DNA of 64,000 bases from JACQHM01 sp964535215 (lineage in GTDB: Bacteria > Methylomirabilota > Methylomirabilia > Methylomirabilales > JACQHM01), in contig CAZHST010000006.1 in assembly GCA_964535215.1 (NCBI GenBank), forward strand, positions 36,546-100,545, in the 5' to 3' direction. Each line of letters starts with the position of its first letter. Position 1 is the stretch's first letter. This document shows positions 16,823 through 25,778 of this stretch, piece by piece. The position numbers and the translations under genes are program-made. The notes under the pieces are model-generated. The model was not told where the DNA came from, made no database searches, and saw nothing but the letters and a program-made list of their open reading frames with translations.

Positions 16823-17985
16823 GAAGGAACCTCCACCAACTCAAACCTCGAAGCATCCCTGAGGCGTTCGACCAAAGAGGGGAGGACGTCCAAGACCCGG
16901 TTGATCTCTTCCTCGGTGTTCCCCTTCCCCAATGACAACCGGAGAGCCCCCCATCCCTTCGGCACTCCCATCGCGGCCAGGACATGGGAAGGCTCAAAGG
17001 AGCCCGAGCTACAAGCCGATCCGGAAGAGGCGGCGATCCCCTCCAGGTCCAACCCGATCAGGAGGGATTCGGTGTCCACCCCCTCAAAGGCAAGGCTGGA
17101 CGTGTTCGCCAAGCGGGGGGCCGAGCGCCCGTTGACCCGGACTCCCTCGATCCGGGCCAGGATCCCTGCTTCCAGCCGATCCCGGAGATGCCGGAGACGC
17201 CTCTCCTCGTCAGCCATCCGGGAAGAGGCCAGTTCCGCCGCTTTGGCAAACCCCACCGCAAAGGCGACGTTCTCCGTCCCGCCCCGTCGGTTTCGCTCTT
17301 GGTGCCCTCCGTGGTGAAGGGCGACCATCTTCACACCGGGCCGGATATAGAGGGCGCCGATCCCCTTCGGGCCGTAGAGCTTATGAGCGGAGAGGGAGAG
17401 GAGATCCGCCTGAAGGGTTTCCACATTGACGGGGACCTTCCCAAAGCTCTGGACGGCGTCGGTGTGGAAGAGGATCCCCCGCTCTTTGGCAATCCTCCCG
17501 ATCTCCTCAAGGGGGAAAAGAACACCGGTCTCGTTGTTGGCGTGCATGATCGAGATCAAGATGGTCTCGGGACGGAGGGCCTGCCTGAACGCCTCCAGGT
17601 CCAAAAACCCTTCTCGATCAACGGGAACAAAAGTCACCGTAAAGCCTTGGGCTTCCAAGAACCGTAAGGTCTCCAGGACCGCAGGATGCTCGACGGTTGA
17701 GGCCACGATGTGGCGACCCTTTTCCTTTAAGGCAAAAGCAACCCCCTTGATCGCCAGGTTGTCGGCCTCCGTCCCGCCGCTCGTGAAAACGATGGTCTCC
17801 GCCGCCCTGGCCCCGAGCAGGCTGGCGATCACCTCCCTCGCCCCTTCTAAGGCCTTCCTGGCCTCCCTCCCCTCGGCGTGGATGGAGCTGGCGTTTCCGA
17901 AGCCTTCCTTCAGGTAGGGAAGCATCGCCTCCAGGACTAAAGGGTCCAGGGGCGTTGTCGCGTTGTGATCTAGATAGATCCTCAT
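16819..17985 (-). CDS. cysteine desulfurase (IscS/NifS family)
   Basis: This 388-residue PLP enzyme starts MRIYLDHNATTPLDPLVLEA and has the PLP lysine in SLSAHKLYGPKG near residue 203, the HANNETG motif, and the catalytic cysteine loop SSGSACSSGS near residue 325. It mobilises sulfur from cysteine as a persulfide. Being sandwiched between bactofilin and mnmA with ATGA overlaps on both sides suggests that it mainly supplies MnmA for tRNA thiolation. No Fe-S scaffold genes are nearby. Assignment to IscS rather than NifS is not possible from sequence alone. Confidence 0.95.
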   Translation of the reverse strand: MRIYLDHNATTPLDPLVLEAMLPYLKEGFGNASSIHAEGREARKALEGAREVIASLLGARAAETIVFTSGGTEADNLAIKGVAFALKEKGRHIVASTVEHPAVLETLRFLEAQGFTVTFVPVDREGFLDLEAFRQALRPETILISIMHANNETGVLFPLEEIGRIAKERGILFHTDAVQSFGKVPVNVETLQADLLSLSAHKLYGPKGIGALYIRPGVKMVALHHGGHQERNRRGGTENVAFAVGFAKAAELASSRMADEERRLRHLRDRLEAGILARIEGVRVNGRSAPRLANTSSLAFEGVDTESLLIGLDLEGIAASSGSACSSGSFEPSHVLAAMGVPKGWGALRLSLGKGNTEEEINRVLDVLPSLVERLRDASRFELVEVPS

Positions 17986-18410
17986 GGTTCCTCGATGCCG
18001 GGAAGCTGCCTGACCTCCCTTCCGGACTCGAGCTGGACCACCTTCTCCTCCCCTAGCTTTCCCATATCACAGCTTCCATTGAAAGTGGCTCCGTCGTTTA
18101 CGATCAACGCCGGGGTTTTGATGTTTCCGGTGACAACGCCAGGGTTCAAGATCTCCACCCGTTTCTTGGCGGTGATGTTTCCCTCGATCCGCCCGCTCAC
18201 CACCAATCGCCCCACGTCGATCTCGGCTTTGACGAAGGCAGGCTCGCCGACGATTAACAGGTCGTCCCCGATGATCTCCCCCTCAAGCCGCCCGTCCACC
18301 CGGACGGTCCCATGGAAGGTTAAGACCCCTTTGAACTCTGTCCCCTCACCTAGAAACGCTTTGATCTCTCCAAAATCCTCGGTCCCCTTCTCTTTTTCCC
18401 GACGGAGCAT
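17982..18410 (-). CDS. bactofilin
   Basis: The 142-residue protein is almost wholly a bactofilin beta-helix: short rungs such as GTVRVDGRLEGEIIGDDLLI, then VGRLVVSGRIEGNI and NPGVVTGNIKTP. Disordered tails of about 20 residues flank it. Bactofilins polymerise without nucleotide and scaffold cell-shape or chromosome-segregation proteins. In myxobacteria, bactofilins co-localise with ParABS, and here the gene lies 2.5 kb from parB. It is the first gene of the operon with the desulfurase and mnmA. Confidence 0.93.
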   Translation of the reverse strand: MLRREKEKGTEDFGEIKAFLGEGTEFKGVLTFHGTVRVDGRLEGEIIGDDLLIVGEPAFVKAEIDVGRLVVSGRIEGNITAKKRVEILNPGVVTGNIKTPALIVNDGATFNGSCDMGKLGEEKVVQLESGREVRQLPGIEEP

Positions 18411-18474
18411 GGCACCTTCTCCTTAGAAGAGTCCCCCGCAGGGGAGGTTCATCCAAGAGGAACAAGGTGTCCAT

Positions 18475-18504
18475 ATTGTTCCACGATCCATATTGACCTG
18501 TCAA
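18475..18504 (-). promoter_or_regulatory. probable promoter of the bactofilin-desulfurase-mnmA operon
   Basis: On the minus strand TTGACA is followed after 18 bases by AACAAT. The word CAATATGGA occurs twice in the region and could be a regulator site or an alternative -10. Confidence 0.5.
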
Positions 18505-18528
18505 CCGTTTCTGCGGGCTCTGTCACCC

Positions 18529-18558
18529 TTGACAACCGCCCCCCCCTCCTGCTAAGGT
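18529..18558 (+). promoter_or_regulatory. possible promoter for the P-loop/PEPCK-like gene
   Basis: TTGACA followed after 18 bases by TAAGGT, divergent from the bactofilin promoter and about 75 bases before the start codon. The -35 is perfect and the -10 weak. Confidence 0.4.
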
Positions 18559-18631
18559 TGCTAGGCTTTGATCTGTTCATAGAAAGCCTCCCGGTAGCCG
18601 GACATGGCGGGAGGTTTAGAGGTAGGATAAA

Positions 18632-20869
18632 ATGGAAACAGGGGTAGAGCGCTACATCTTGAAGAAACACCGGGAAAACGTCTACCGGGACAAAGACGGG
18701 AGACCGTGGATTATCCCTTTTCAAGCCCTCACCGCGGAGGGGAAGCGTCGGTTCGAGAAAGGAACCCTGGGCGTTAAAGCTACCATCCGGCGGGAGGGTG
18801 GTGGCGAGCAGATCTACTGTGTCCTGGATCCTTCGAACCTCTGGATGGAGGAAGGCCTGGAGAGCCCCATCGGCCGGGTGGTCAGAGACCGGGAACTCCG
18901 GTGGGCGATCCAGCTCCCTCCCGGCCTCGTCACGACCGATGGCCGGTGGAGCCGAAACTGGCAGGAGATTCCCCACCAGGGCATCCCGGAAGAGGGGAGG
19001 GGGCCCATCGCAAACGGTTACTGGAGCGAGGAGAAGGGAAGAGGGATCATCGAACAGATCCCCACCGAGCAGGAGTTTAGAACCCTCCGGGCCCAGCTCC
19101 TTGCCCTGTTTGAGATCGCCAAGGCGTTCAGGATCGGGGCTCAAGCAAAAGAGGTGGTGAAGGCCATCGGCGGGGCGAGAGCGATCCTTCTCTCCAACAG
19201 TGAGATCGGCTCGACCTTCTGGGAAGAGAACTGGTTCGATCCCGAGGAGCCGATCAGCGTCGAAATGCGGGGGATGCTCGTGAGGCGGTACCGGGAGCGG
19301 GGCCACGGGCCCCTTGAAGCCATTAAGGTCCTCCAGGTGGTCGGCATCCCCAGGACCAAGGAAGGGTTCGCCTCCCTGATCGAACAGGCCAGAGCGCGAG
19401 GGCTCGATGTCTCGGCCTTAGAAGGTTTCGAAGAGAGCCCCCTCTGGAAACGCTGCTTCCACCCCAGGAAGCAAGAGCTGATCCCCAAGACCTTTAGCTT
19501 CGAGCATCCCGTTGACGGGGAGTTCTGGACGCTCGTCTTCAACCACTCGTACTATGGCACCTTGAAGAGCAAAGGAGGCCTCTCGAAGCTGGACCGGATC
19601 GCCCGGAAGGCCGGGGGGATGGCGATGCACGCTGGCTTGACCGTCCACATCATCCCCCTGGAGGAGTTGGGCCTGGATGAAGAAGAGCTGAAGAAGAGGA
19701 TCGAGAGCGGGAGGCTTCCAGGGGGTGAGCTCATTGACTGGCACGGGCGGCGGTGTCTGAAGGTGGGGTGCTGCATCCTAGGAAAAACGGGAGGAGGGAA
19801 GACGACCGGTGTCATGATCTCGGGGCTCCTCCGGGAAGAGGGTGAGCCCTTCGGGGCGAGAGGCTACGGCGTCAACGAGGATTTCGGCCTCTTTTTCGTT
19901 GAGGAACAGGAGGGGAAGAAGGTCGTCTTTGGATATCCGTTGGAGAAGGCCGTCTACGCCCGGTACAACATCATTGACCTGATTGATGACGAAGGGATCA
20001 AACAGAAGCTCCGCGAGACCAAGCCCCTGGAGAATCTCGTGGCTGATTTAACGCTCCAGCCTGCCGGGGCCTTTAACACCCGGATCCTCACCCGCTTCGA
20101 CCAGGAGGTCCCAATCCCCTACCGAAACGATGAACGGGTCTATGTGGCGAGCTTCATCATCCAGATGGAGCTGGGCAGCCAGCTCCTGAAGGCCCGAGAC
20201 GGAACGGTGGTCATCAAGACCCTTCAGGGGAAAATCACGAGGGGAGACGAAGCAAAGGTGGACGACCCCCACCAGGCCCGGATGTTCGTCTACGAGCCGG
20301 GGGATGGGTGGTCGTCAGCCCTCTTCTTCTTCTTCGGCGACCCTGCTGAGCCCGAACTGAACGTTTACGCCGACTTCCCAAATGGGGCCCTGGTCCGGAA
20401 CCATTGCCTGGGGATGAAAGGGGAGCAGGTCTTCTTGGCCAGAGACCTGATCGCATTAAGCGGTGGGGACGAGGAGGCGGGGAAGAGGCTCTCGGAGCTT
20501 CCCTGGGAGGTCATCGAGCAGGCTTACCTTACCTGGGACTTTGAGCGACTGGGGGCTGGCGACCCCGACCGGGGAAGGCTGATCCATACGAAATTCTCCC
20601 TTGAGCGGCTGAAGCAGGCCTATGATGTCAAAGATTTCATCACCTTAAGCGGCGGCGATCTTGACGAGGGGGAACGGCTCTACCAGGAGATCCAGGAGCG
20701 ACTTACCATCTTAAGCGAGATGTTCACCATCGCCCCTGTCCGGGTCATGACCCTCCACGGTGTCCGACGAAACGCTCAGAAGGTCCGAGAGATCCTGGCC
20801 GATCCCTTAGGGCGCCACGAGGAGAGCATTCTGGCCTTTGACCAACGGGTCCCTGAGAAGGGCCCGTAA
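18632..20869 (+). CDS. uncharacterised P-loop protein with phosphoenolpyruvate carboxykinase-like core
   Basis: This 745-residue soluble protein has a P-loop, GKTGGGKTT, at residues 384-392. The preceding layout echoes ATP-dependent PEP carboxykinase: NHSYYGTLKSKGGLSKLD (304-321, where PEPCK has T-x-Y-x-G-E-M-K-K), AMHAG (331-335, where PEPCK has MHC/MHxS) and then strand plus P-loop. After the loop, YGVNEDFG and YARYN stand where PEPCK has its D-D-E-H and G-x-Y-A-K segments, but the key acidic residues are not conserved. The 300-residue N-terminal half is unfamiliar. Two LSGGD-containing repeats occur near the C-terminus. It stands alone between bactofilin and parB. A nucleotide-dependent phosphotransfer role is inference. 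Confidence 0.7.
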   Translation: METGVERYILKKHRENVYRDKDGRPWIIPFQALTAEGKRRFEKGTLGVKATIRREGGGEQIYCVLDPSNLWMEEGLESPIGRVVRDRELRWAIQLPPGLVTTDGRWSRNWQEIPHQGIPEEGRGPIANGYWSEEKGRGIIEQIPTEQEFRTLRAQLLALFEIAKAFRIGAQAKEVVKAIGGARAILLSNSEIGSTFWEENWFDPEEPISVEMRGMLVRRYRERGHGPLEAIKVLQVVGIPRTKEGFASLIEQARARGLDVSALEGFEESPLWKRCFHPRKQELIPKTFSFEHPVDGEFWTLVFNHSYYGTLKSKGGLSKLDRIARKAGGMAMHAGLTVHIIPLEELGLDEEELKKRIESGRLPGGELIDWHGRRCLKVGCCILGKTGGGKTTGVMISGLLREEGEPFGARGYGVNEDFGLFFVEEQEGKKVVFGYPLEKAVYARYNIIDLIDDEGIKQKLRETKPLENLVADLTLQPAGAFNTRILTRFDQEVPIPYRNDERVYVASFIIQMELGSQLLKARDGTVVIKTLQGKITRGDEAKVDDPHQARMFVYEPGDGWSSALFFFFGDPAEPELNVYADFPNGALVRNHCLGMKGEQVFLARDLIALSGGDEEAGKRLSELPWEVIEQAYLTWDFERLGAGDPDRGRLIHTKFSLERLKQAYDVKDFITLSGGDLDEGERLYQEIQERLTILSEMFTIAPVRVMTLHGVRRNAQKVREILADPLGRHEESILAFDQRVPEKGP

Positions 20870-20893
20870 GGGGTCGTGTCCCTCTCCATCGCT

Positions 20894-21730
20894 TCAGGGC
20901 CTCCCGCAGATGACCTCGGCGATCCGTTCGAGATCCTCTGAGGAATAGTAGGTGATCTCAATCACCCCTCCCTTTCCCTTCTTCAGGATCTTGACTTTCG
21001 TCCCCAAGGCATGACGGAAGGTCTCCTCCAGGGCCTGGAGGTCGGGATCGGCCGGGGCTTTTACCCGCCCGCCCGCCTTCAACCTGAGCTTCTTGACCAA
21101 CGCCTCGGTGGCCCGGACCGAGAGCTGATCGCTGACGATCCGGTCCCGGACTTTGAGCTGGGCAGCTTCCCCTTTGACCGAAAGGATCGCCCGGGCATGC
21201 CCTTCGGTCAGGACCCCGGCGACCAGATCCTCCTGGATCTTCCTCGGCAGGTGGAGGAGCCGGAGCGCGTTCGCAATGGAGGAACGATCCTTTCCAACCC
21301 GTTCGGCCAGCTCCTCTTGCGTCAGGTGGAACTCCTCAATCAGACGGCGATAGACCTCAGCTTCCTCCAAGGGGTTTAAGTCCTCCCGCTGCACGTTCTC
21401 GATCAGGGCAAGCTCCAGCATCCCGGAATCGCTCACCTCCCTGACCACAGCCGGGATGGCCTTCAGACCTGCTAGCTTCGCGGCCCGGAGCCGTCGCTCC
21501 CCGGCGACCAATTCATAGCCTTCCCTCCCCTCCCGGAGGATCACCGGTGAGAGAATCCCGTGAGCCTTGATGGACTGGGCCAGCTCCCGGAGTTTCTGGT
21601 CGTCAAACCGTTTCCTGGGTTGGAAAGCGTTCGGACTGATCTTCTCTAGAGGGACCTCGGTAAGACCCCTTTCCTCACCGCCAGGAATTAGGGCAGAGAG
21701 GCCCCTACCGAGGGCTCTTCTCGACGCCAT
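20894..21730 (-). CDS. parB: chromosome-partitioning protein ParB
   Basis: The product is about 278 residues. It opens RRALGRGLSALIPG, the ParA-stimulating tail, followed by the CTP-binding region with GERRLRAAKLAGL, the TALIENVQR-type motif as LALIENVQREDLNP, and a helix-turn-helix ending DRSSIANALRLL that reads parS. The C-terminal dimerisation helix is present. The ATG at 21730 follows AAGGAG; an upstream TTG is less likely. It overlaps the end of parA by 26 bases. Three matching parS sites are in this window. Confidence 0.96.
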   Translation of the reverse strand: MASRRALGRGLSALIPGGEERGLTEVPLEKISPNAFQPRKRFDDQKLRELAQSIKAHGILSPVILREGREGYELVAGERRLRAAKLAGLKAIPAVVREVSDSGMLELALIENVQREDLNPLEEAEVYRRLIEEFHLTQEELAERVGKDRSSIANALRLLHLPRKIQEDLVAGVLTEGHARAILSVKGEAAQLKVRDRIVSDQLSVRATEALVKKLRLKAGGRVKAPADPDLQALEETFRHALGTKVKILKKGKGGVIEITYYSSEDLERIAEVICGRP

Positions 21731-22478
21731 CAATCAGCTCCTTGGCCAATTTCAAATAGCTCTGGGCTCCGGAACAGCGGATGTCATAGAGAATGACCGG
21801 CTTCCCGAAGCTGGGGGCCTCGCTTAACCGGACGTTTCTGGGGATGACGGTTTTAAAAACTTTCCCAGGCAGGTATCGGCGGACCTCTTCAGCCACCTGC
21901 TCGGAAAGGTTCAGGTGGGTGTCGTACATGGTCAGGAGGACCCCCTCGACCATCAGGGTAGGGTTCAGCCTCCGCCGGCAAAGCTGAACGGCATCCAGGA
22001 TCCGGGCAAGCCCTTCCAAGGCGTAATATTCACACTGGAGCGGGATCAGAACAGAGGTTGCAGCCGCCAGGGCGTTCACCGTCAGAAGTCCTAGAGAAGG
22101 GGGACAGTCAATGAGGATATAATCGTAGTAGGGAAGGGCTTCTCCCAAGGCCTCTTTCAACCGAAGCTCCCGCCTCTCAGATCCGGCAAGCTCGACCTCA
22201 GCCCCGATCAGTTCAGGAGCCGCCGGAATCACCTCTAAAGCCGGGAGGAGCGTCGGGAGGATTGTCTCCCCCACCTTTGCCTCACCGGTCAAGAGGTGGT
22301 AGACGCCCGGACTGGTGTCCCTTGGGATTCCCAAGCCGCTCCCGGCGTTACACTGGGGATCGCCATCAACGAGGAGGGTTTTCCGCTCGGCAGCGGCAAG
22401 GCAGGCAGCGAGGTTGATAGCCGTTGTGGTCTTTCCCACCCCCCCTTTCTGGTTCGCGATCGCAATCACCCTCGCCAT
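21705..22478 (-). CDS. parA: chromosome-partitioning ATPase ParA (Soj)
   Basis: A 257-residue deviant-Walker ATPase with NQKGGVGKTTTAINLAA at residues 8-24, the switch region IDCPPSLGLLTVNAL, and the C-terminal PSFGKPVILYD typical of chromosomal ParA/Soj. There is no extra N-terminal DNA-binding domain, as expected for chromosomal rather than plasmid P1-type proteins. It drives segregation of ParB-parS complexes. The start lies 73 bases from a perfect parS site at the end of rsmG. Confidence 0.97.
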   Translation of the reverse strand: MARVIAIANQKGGVGKTTTAINLAACLAAAERKTLLVDGDPQCNAGSGLGIPRDTSPGVYHLLTGEAKVGETILPTLLPALEVIPAAPELIGAEVELAGSERRELRLKEALGEALPYYDYILIDCPPSLGLLTVNALAAATSVLIPLQCEYYALEGLARILDAVQLCRRRLNPTLMVEGVLLTMYDTHLNLSEQVAEEVRRYLPGKVFKTVIPRNVRLSEAPSFGKPVILYDIRCSGAQSYLKLAKELIDGVEKSPR

Positions 22479-22550
22479 TCGGCCAGCCCTTCAAAATCTG
22501 GGAGGAGAATACCATAACTGGAGAGGAGATGGGAAGGGAAAAGTAGGAGG

Positions 22551-22566
22551 TGTTTCACGTGAAACA
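22551..22566. other. parS centromere site 3 (perfect)
   Basis: TGTTTCACGTGAAACA, directly abutting the last base of the rsmG stop codon and upstream of parA. It is identical to the core of the site near 6.6 kb. Confidence 0.95.
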
Positions 22567-23262
22567 TCACGGCCGTTCCACCACGATCAGGTACCGCTCC
22601 TCGGGAAAGGGAGGGATCTTGAAGGGGATCAATCCCTTGATCCGTACCCCCAACCCTTTCTCCTGCTTCCCCAGCGTTTCCACCTCCTGAAGCCCTCTTC
22701 TCCCTTTTTGCACGATCAGGACCCCGCCCCGCTTGAGGAAAGGGAAGGCGAGGCGGATCTGATCTTCAAGGCCGGCCACGGCCCTGGCGAAAGAGACGTC
22801 ATATCTCCCCTGATACTCCGGTTCCTTTGCCACCTCTTCAGCCCTGGCCCAGAGGCAGACAACATCGGTGAGCTTTAAGAGACGAATCACCTGTTTCAAA
22901 AAGGAGACCTTCTTCCGGGAAGCCTCGATGAGGGTGAGGTGGAGGGAGGGGAGGAGGATCTTCAAGGGAAGACCGGGGAAACCAGCCCCGGGGCCGATGT
23001 CTACGGCTTGGAGACCCTCCGTTGCCGGGAGGGCGAGGATCAAGGCCAAGGAGCCCAAAAAGCCTTGAAAGACGATCTCCTCGTCGGAACGAAATCCGGT
23101 GAGGTTGATCCTCCGGCTCCAGTGCTTCAGCTCATTCAGGTAGCGTTGAAAGGCCGCAAGCTGGAGAGGGGTGGGGGAGAGGCCTAGGGATTCCACACCT
23201 CTTTGAAAGGGCCCTTCAGGCTCGAAGAGATCACCGGGAGAAGGCGAGATTTGTGTCTTCAA
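22567..23262 (-). CDS. rsmG: 16S rRNA (guanine-527 N7)-methyltransferase RsmG (GidB)
   Basis: The 231-residue protein shows the RsmG order: LNLTGF-like RINLTGFRSDEEIV near residue 55, the SAM-binding motif AVDIGPGAGFPGLPLKI near 90, and the later FARAVAGLEDQI motif near 157. It methylates G527 of 16S rRNA, and loss gives low-level streptomycin resistance in other bacteria. It is coupled to jag by ATGA and lies in the conserved position upstream of parA. Confidence 0.95.
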   Translation of the reverse strand: MKTQISPSPGDLFEPEGPFQRGVESLGLSPTPLQLAAFQRYLNELKHWSRRINLTGFRSDEEIVFQGFLGSLALILALPATEGLQAVDIGPGAGFPGLPLKILLPSLHLTLIEASRKKVSFLKQVIRLLKLTDVVCLWARAEEVAKEPEYQGRYDVSFARAVAGLEDQIRLAFPFLKRGGVLIVQKGRRGLQEVETLGKQEKGLGVRIKGLIPFKIPPFPEERYLIVVERP

Positions 23263-23903
23263 GGGTTCTGAGGAGCATGGGGCTCAGAAGGGGAAATGAC
23301 GATCCGCCGGTAAAAACCCGCCCCCTCACTCACGGTCTTCACCCCTTGATCCCCTTGGAGGGCCAAGTGGACAATCCGACGATCGTGAGGGCTTAAAGGA
23401 GCCAAGGTGATGGCTTCCCCCATGGTTTTGACCCTTTCCGCCATCCGAGCGGCCAAGACCTTGAGACGTTCCTCCCGTCGCTTCCGATACCCCTCCACAT
23501 CCACCACAACCTTTTCCCCCCTGCCCGGTTGAGAGTTCAAGATCCTATTGACGAGGTACTGGAGGGCCTCCAGGGTCCTTCCACCGCGCCCGATCAGGAG
23601 TCCCCCTTCCGGGCTCCAGATCTCGAGGAGGATCCGTTGATCACGTCTGGTGACGTTCACCTCCCCCCGGATGTGCATCCGCTCCAAGATATCGGAGAGA
23701 ACACCTTTGGCCCTTTCCAGCGCCCGTTCTCCGACGAGGGGGGTCACCCGGACCCGGACGATCCTGGTCCCGAGGATCCCAAGGAATCCCTTTCTCTGGG
23801 AGAGGACCTCTACCTTGACCTGTTCCCGGCTAAGCCCTAGCTCCCTCAAGGCCTTGGCAACGGCCTCTTCCAGGGTTTTGCCTTCCGCCTCCACCTGCCT
23901 CAT
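23259..23903 (-). CDS. jag: RNA-binding protein Jag/KhpB
   Basis: The three expected modules are visible: an N-terminal Jag domain (EGKTLEEAVAKALRELGL, then KGFLGILGTRIVRV), a KH domain with GRGGRTLEALQYLVNRIL, and a C-terminal R3H domain around SPHDRRIVHLAL. The chosen ATG overlaps the yidC stop as ATGA; an upstream in-frame extension lies inside yidC. In Gram-positive bacteria this protein (KhpB/EloR) controls cell elongation RNAs. It sits in the canonical yidC-jag-rsmG order. Confidence 0.95.
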   Translation of the reverse strand: MRQVEAEGKTLEEAVAKALRELGLSREQVKVEVLSQRKGFLGILGTRIVRVRVTPLVGERALERAKGVLSDILERMHIRGEVNVTRRDQRILLEIWSPEGGLLIGRGGRTLEALQYLVNRILNSQPGRGEKVVVDVEGYRKRREERLKVLAARMAERVKTMGEAITLAPLSPHDRRIVHLALQGDQGVKTVSEGAGFYRRIVISPSEPHAPQNP

Positions 23904-25516
23904 CCGTTTTTTCCCTTTCCCACCTGTGGAGGAAGGTTCCACCGCAGGATGAGCGTTTGCTCGGTGATCTGGAGGAGATTGTTGACGAACCAGTAGAGGA
24001 CCAGCCCTGAGGGGAAATTCCAGAACATGATGGTAAAGAGGACCGGCATCAAGTAGAGCATCAGTTGAGCCTGGCGCGGATCACCGGCCGAAGGGCTGAG
24101 CTTCTGCTGGATGAACATACTCACTCCCATGAGGATCGGGAGGATGTGGAACCGATCGGCTGCCGAAAGATCTTTGATCCAGTATCCGTCCAGAGGGGCC
24201 CTCCAGAGCTCGACGGCCCCTGAGAGGGCGTTGTAGAGGGCGATGAAGATAGGGATTTGGAGGAGCATGGGAAGGCATCCCCCAAAGGGGTTCACCCCTT
24301 GTCGCTTGTAGAGCTCCATCGTCTCCTGGTTCAGCTTTTGAGGGTTGTTCTTGTACCTTTCCCGGAGGGCTGCGAGCTTTGGTTGAAGGGCCTGCATGGC
24401 CCGCATGGCCTTGACGCTCTTCCTGGTCAAAGGATGGAAGAGGACTTTGAGGAGAATGGTCAAGAGGATGATGGCAATCCCGTAGTTCCCCGTGAAACGG
24501 TACAGGAACTTTATGAAAGCCAAAGCCGGTCTAGCCAGGAAATCAAAGATCCCAAAGTCCACGAGGGCATCCAGATGGTACCCCAATGGTTTGAGCCGAT
24601 CTAGCTCTTTTGGTCCGATATAGGAAGCAAAAACAGCCTCCGACTGGCCCCCGGGTGGGAGGGTTCGAGGTGGGCCTAGCAAACCGACAATGGGAGAGCC
24701 GTTCCGGTCCTTGGTCACGAAAGCGGTACTCTTCGGATCGAGAGGGACCAAGGCGGCGGCAAAATAGGTATCATGGAGGGCTGCCCATCCGATGACCCCT
24801 TCATGGACGGCCGGCCTTTGAAGCTTTTCTACCTTCTCCTTTACCCTCTTCCCATCCATCCAGATGGTTGGAGGGAGGAGGAGGCTCCGCCGATCCCCCT
24901 CCTCCCTCCGAAACCCAGGCCCCCACGTCAGTTGGGGGATGAAGGTTAGCGCCTCCTTCCCAAAATTAGTGACCTTCAGATTCACCGCGACCTTGTAACT
25001 ATCCCCGGCAAAGCGAAGGGTTTTTTCGATCCGGAGGCCTGAAAGGGTCGTGTAGGTAAACGTCAGACTTCCCTCCTCTCCTGGGGAGAGGAGGGTCAGG
25101 TGCTCCTTATCAACGTGATAGACCGGAAGGACCAGCTCCCCTGGTTCGATCCAGGTCGCGAGGGTAACGAGAGGGGAACCCTTCGGAGGAACCATCTCAA
25201 CAGATCTTCCATCTTCAAGGTTGTACCGCTTTAGCTGCCAACTTTTGACCACCGCCCCCCTGGTGCTAAAGACTGCTCGAAGGAGCCTGGTCTCCACCAC
25301 GACCTCCTTTTCAGGAACCCCCGAGGCTTCCGTTACGATAAAACGGTTAAATTTATCCAGGGATGGAGGGGGTGTCGTTGGAGGCGGGACGGATCGAGGG
25401 GCTGTTTGAGAAGCTCCTTCCGGAGGCGGCGGAGGTTGCTGGGAGGCTAAGAAATACTGCCAGCCAAGGAGGACAAGGATCATGAGAAGGGTTGCGATCA
25501 GGGCCCGGCGTTCCAT
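23900..25516 (-). CDS. yidC: membrane protein insertase YidC
   Basis: This is the long Gram-negative form (538 residues): an N-terminal signal-anchor (ALIATLLMILVLLGWQYFL), a large periplasmic beta domain to about residue 330, then the conserved five-helix insertase core with FHPLTRKSVKAMRAMQALQP and GGCLPMLLQIPIFIALYNAL. The P1 periplasmic domain points to a cell with an outer membrane. The ATG at 25516 has a GAGG site; an upstream start ten codons earlier is less likely. It inserts membrane proteins alone or with SecYEG. Confidence 0.96.
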   Translation of the reverse strand: MERRALIATLLMILVLLGWQYFLASQQPPPPPEGASQTAPRSVPPPTTPPPSLDKFNRFIVTEASGVPEKEVVVETRLLRAVFSTRGAVVKSWQLKRYNLEDGRSVEMVPPKGSPLVTLATWIEPGELVLPVYHVDKEHLTLLSPGEEGSLTFTYTTLSGLRIEKTLRFAGDSYKVAVNLKVTNFGKEALTFIPQLTWGPGFRREEGDRRSLLLPPTIWMDGKRVKEKVEKLQRPAVHEGVIGWAALHDTYFAAALVPLDPKSTAFVTKDRNGSPIVGLLGPPRTLPPGGQSEAVFASYIGPKELDRLKPLGYHLDALVDFGIFDFLARPALAFIKFLYRFTGNYGIAIILLTILLKVLFHPLTRKSVKAMRAMQALQPKLAALRERYKNNPQKLNQETMELYKRQGVNPFGGCLPMLLQIPIFIALYNALSGAVELWRAPLDGYWIKDLSAADRFHILPILMGVSMFIQQKLSPSAGDPRQAQLMLYLMPVLFTIMFWNFPSGLVLYWFVNNLLQITEQTLILRWNLPPQVGKGKNG

Positions 25517-25550
25517 CAAGACCTCATTCCCATGGTGTGACACGCGTAGA

Positions 25551-25778
25551 TCACCTGACAGGATCGTACCCTCCAGGGTGGAAGGGGTGACACTTCAGGA
25601 GCCGGGTAAAGCTGAGGATCCCTCCCCGAGCGATGCCGTACCGTTCAATAGCTTCATACGCGTAGGTCGAGCAAGACGGATAGAAACGGCACGCCGGAGC
25701 CAGAAAGGGGGAAAGGAACCGCTTATAGAGAGAAAGGAGGCCAAGGATGGCCCTACGAGGGGCACTCTGGAGGTTCAT
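25551..25778 (-). CDS. yidD: membrane protein insertion efficiency factor YidD
   Basis: A 75-residue protein with the invariant CRFYPSCSTYAYEAIERYG and KCHPFHPGGYDPV motifs and an amphipathic N-terminal helix. It assists YidC-dependent insertion at the inner face of the membrane. It overlaps the end of rnpA by 26 bases, the usual arrangement. Confidence 0.95.
   Translation of the reverse strand: MNLQSAPRRAILGLLSLYKRFLSPFLAPACRFYPSCSTYAYEAIERYGIARGGILSFTRLLKCHPFHPGGYDPVR

Noticed and set aside
18449..19306. 285-codon minus-strand frame over the start of the PEPCK-like gene
   Set aside because: Shadow-frame composition, and it would remove the promoter region of the bactofilin operon; the plus-strand gene has the P-loop motif.
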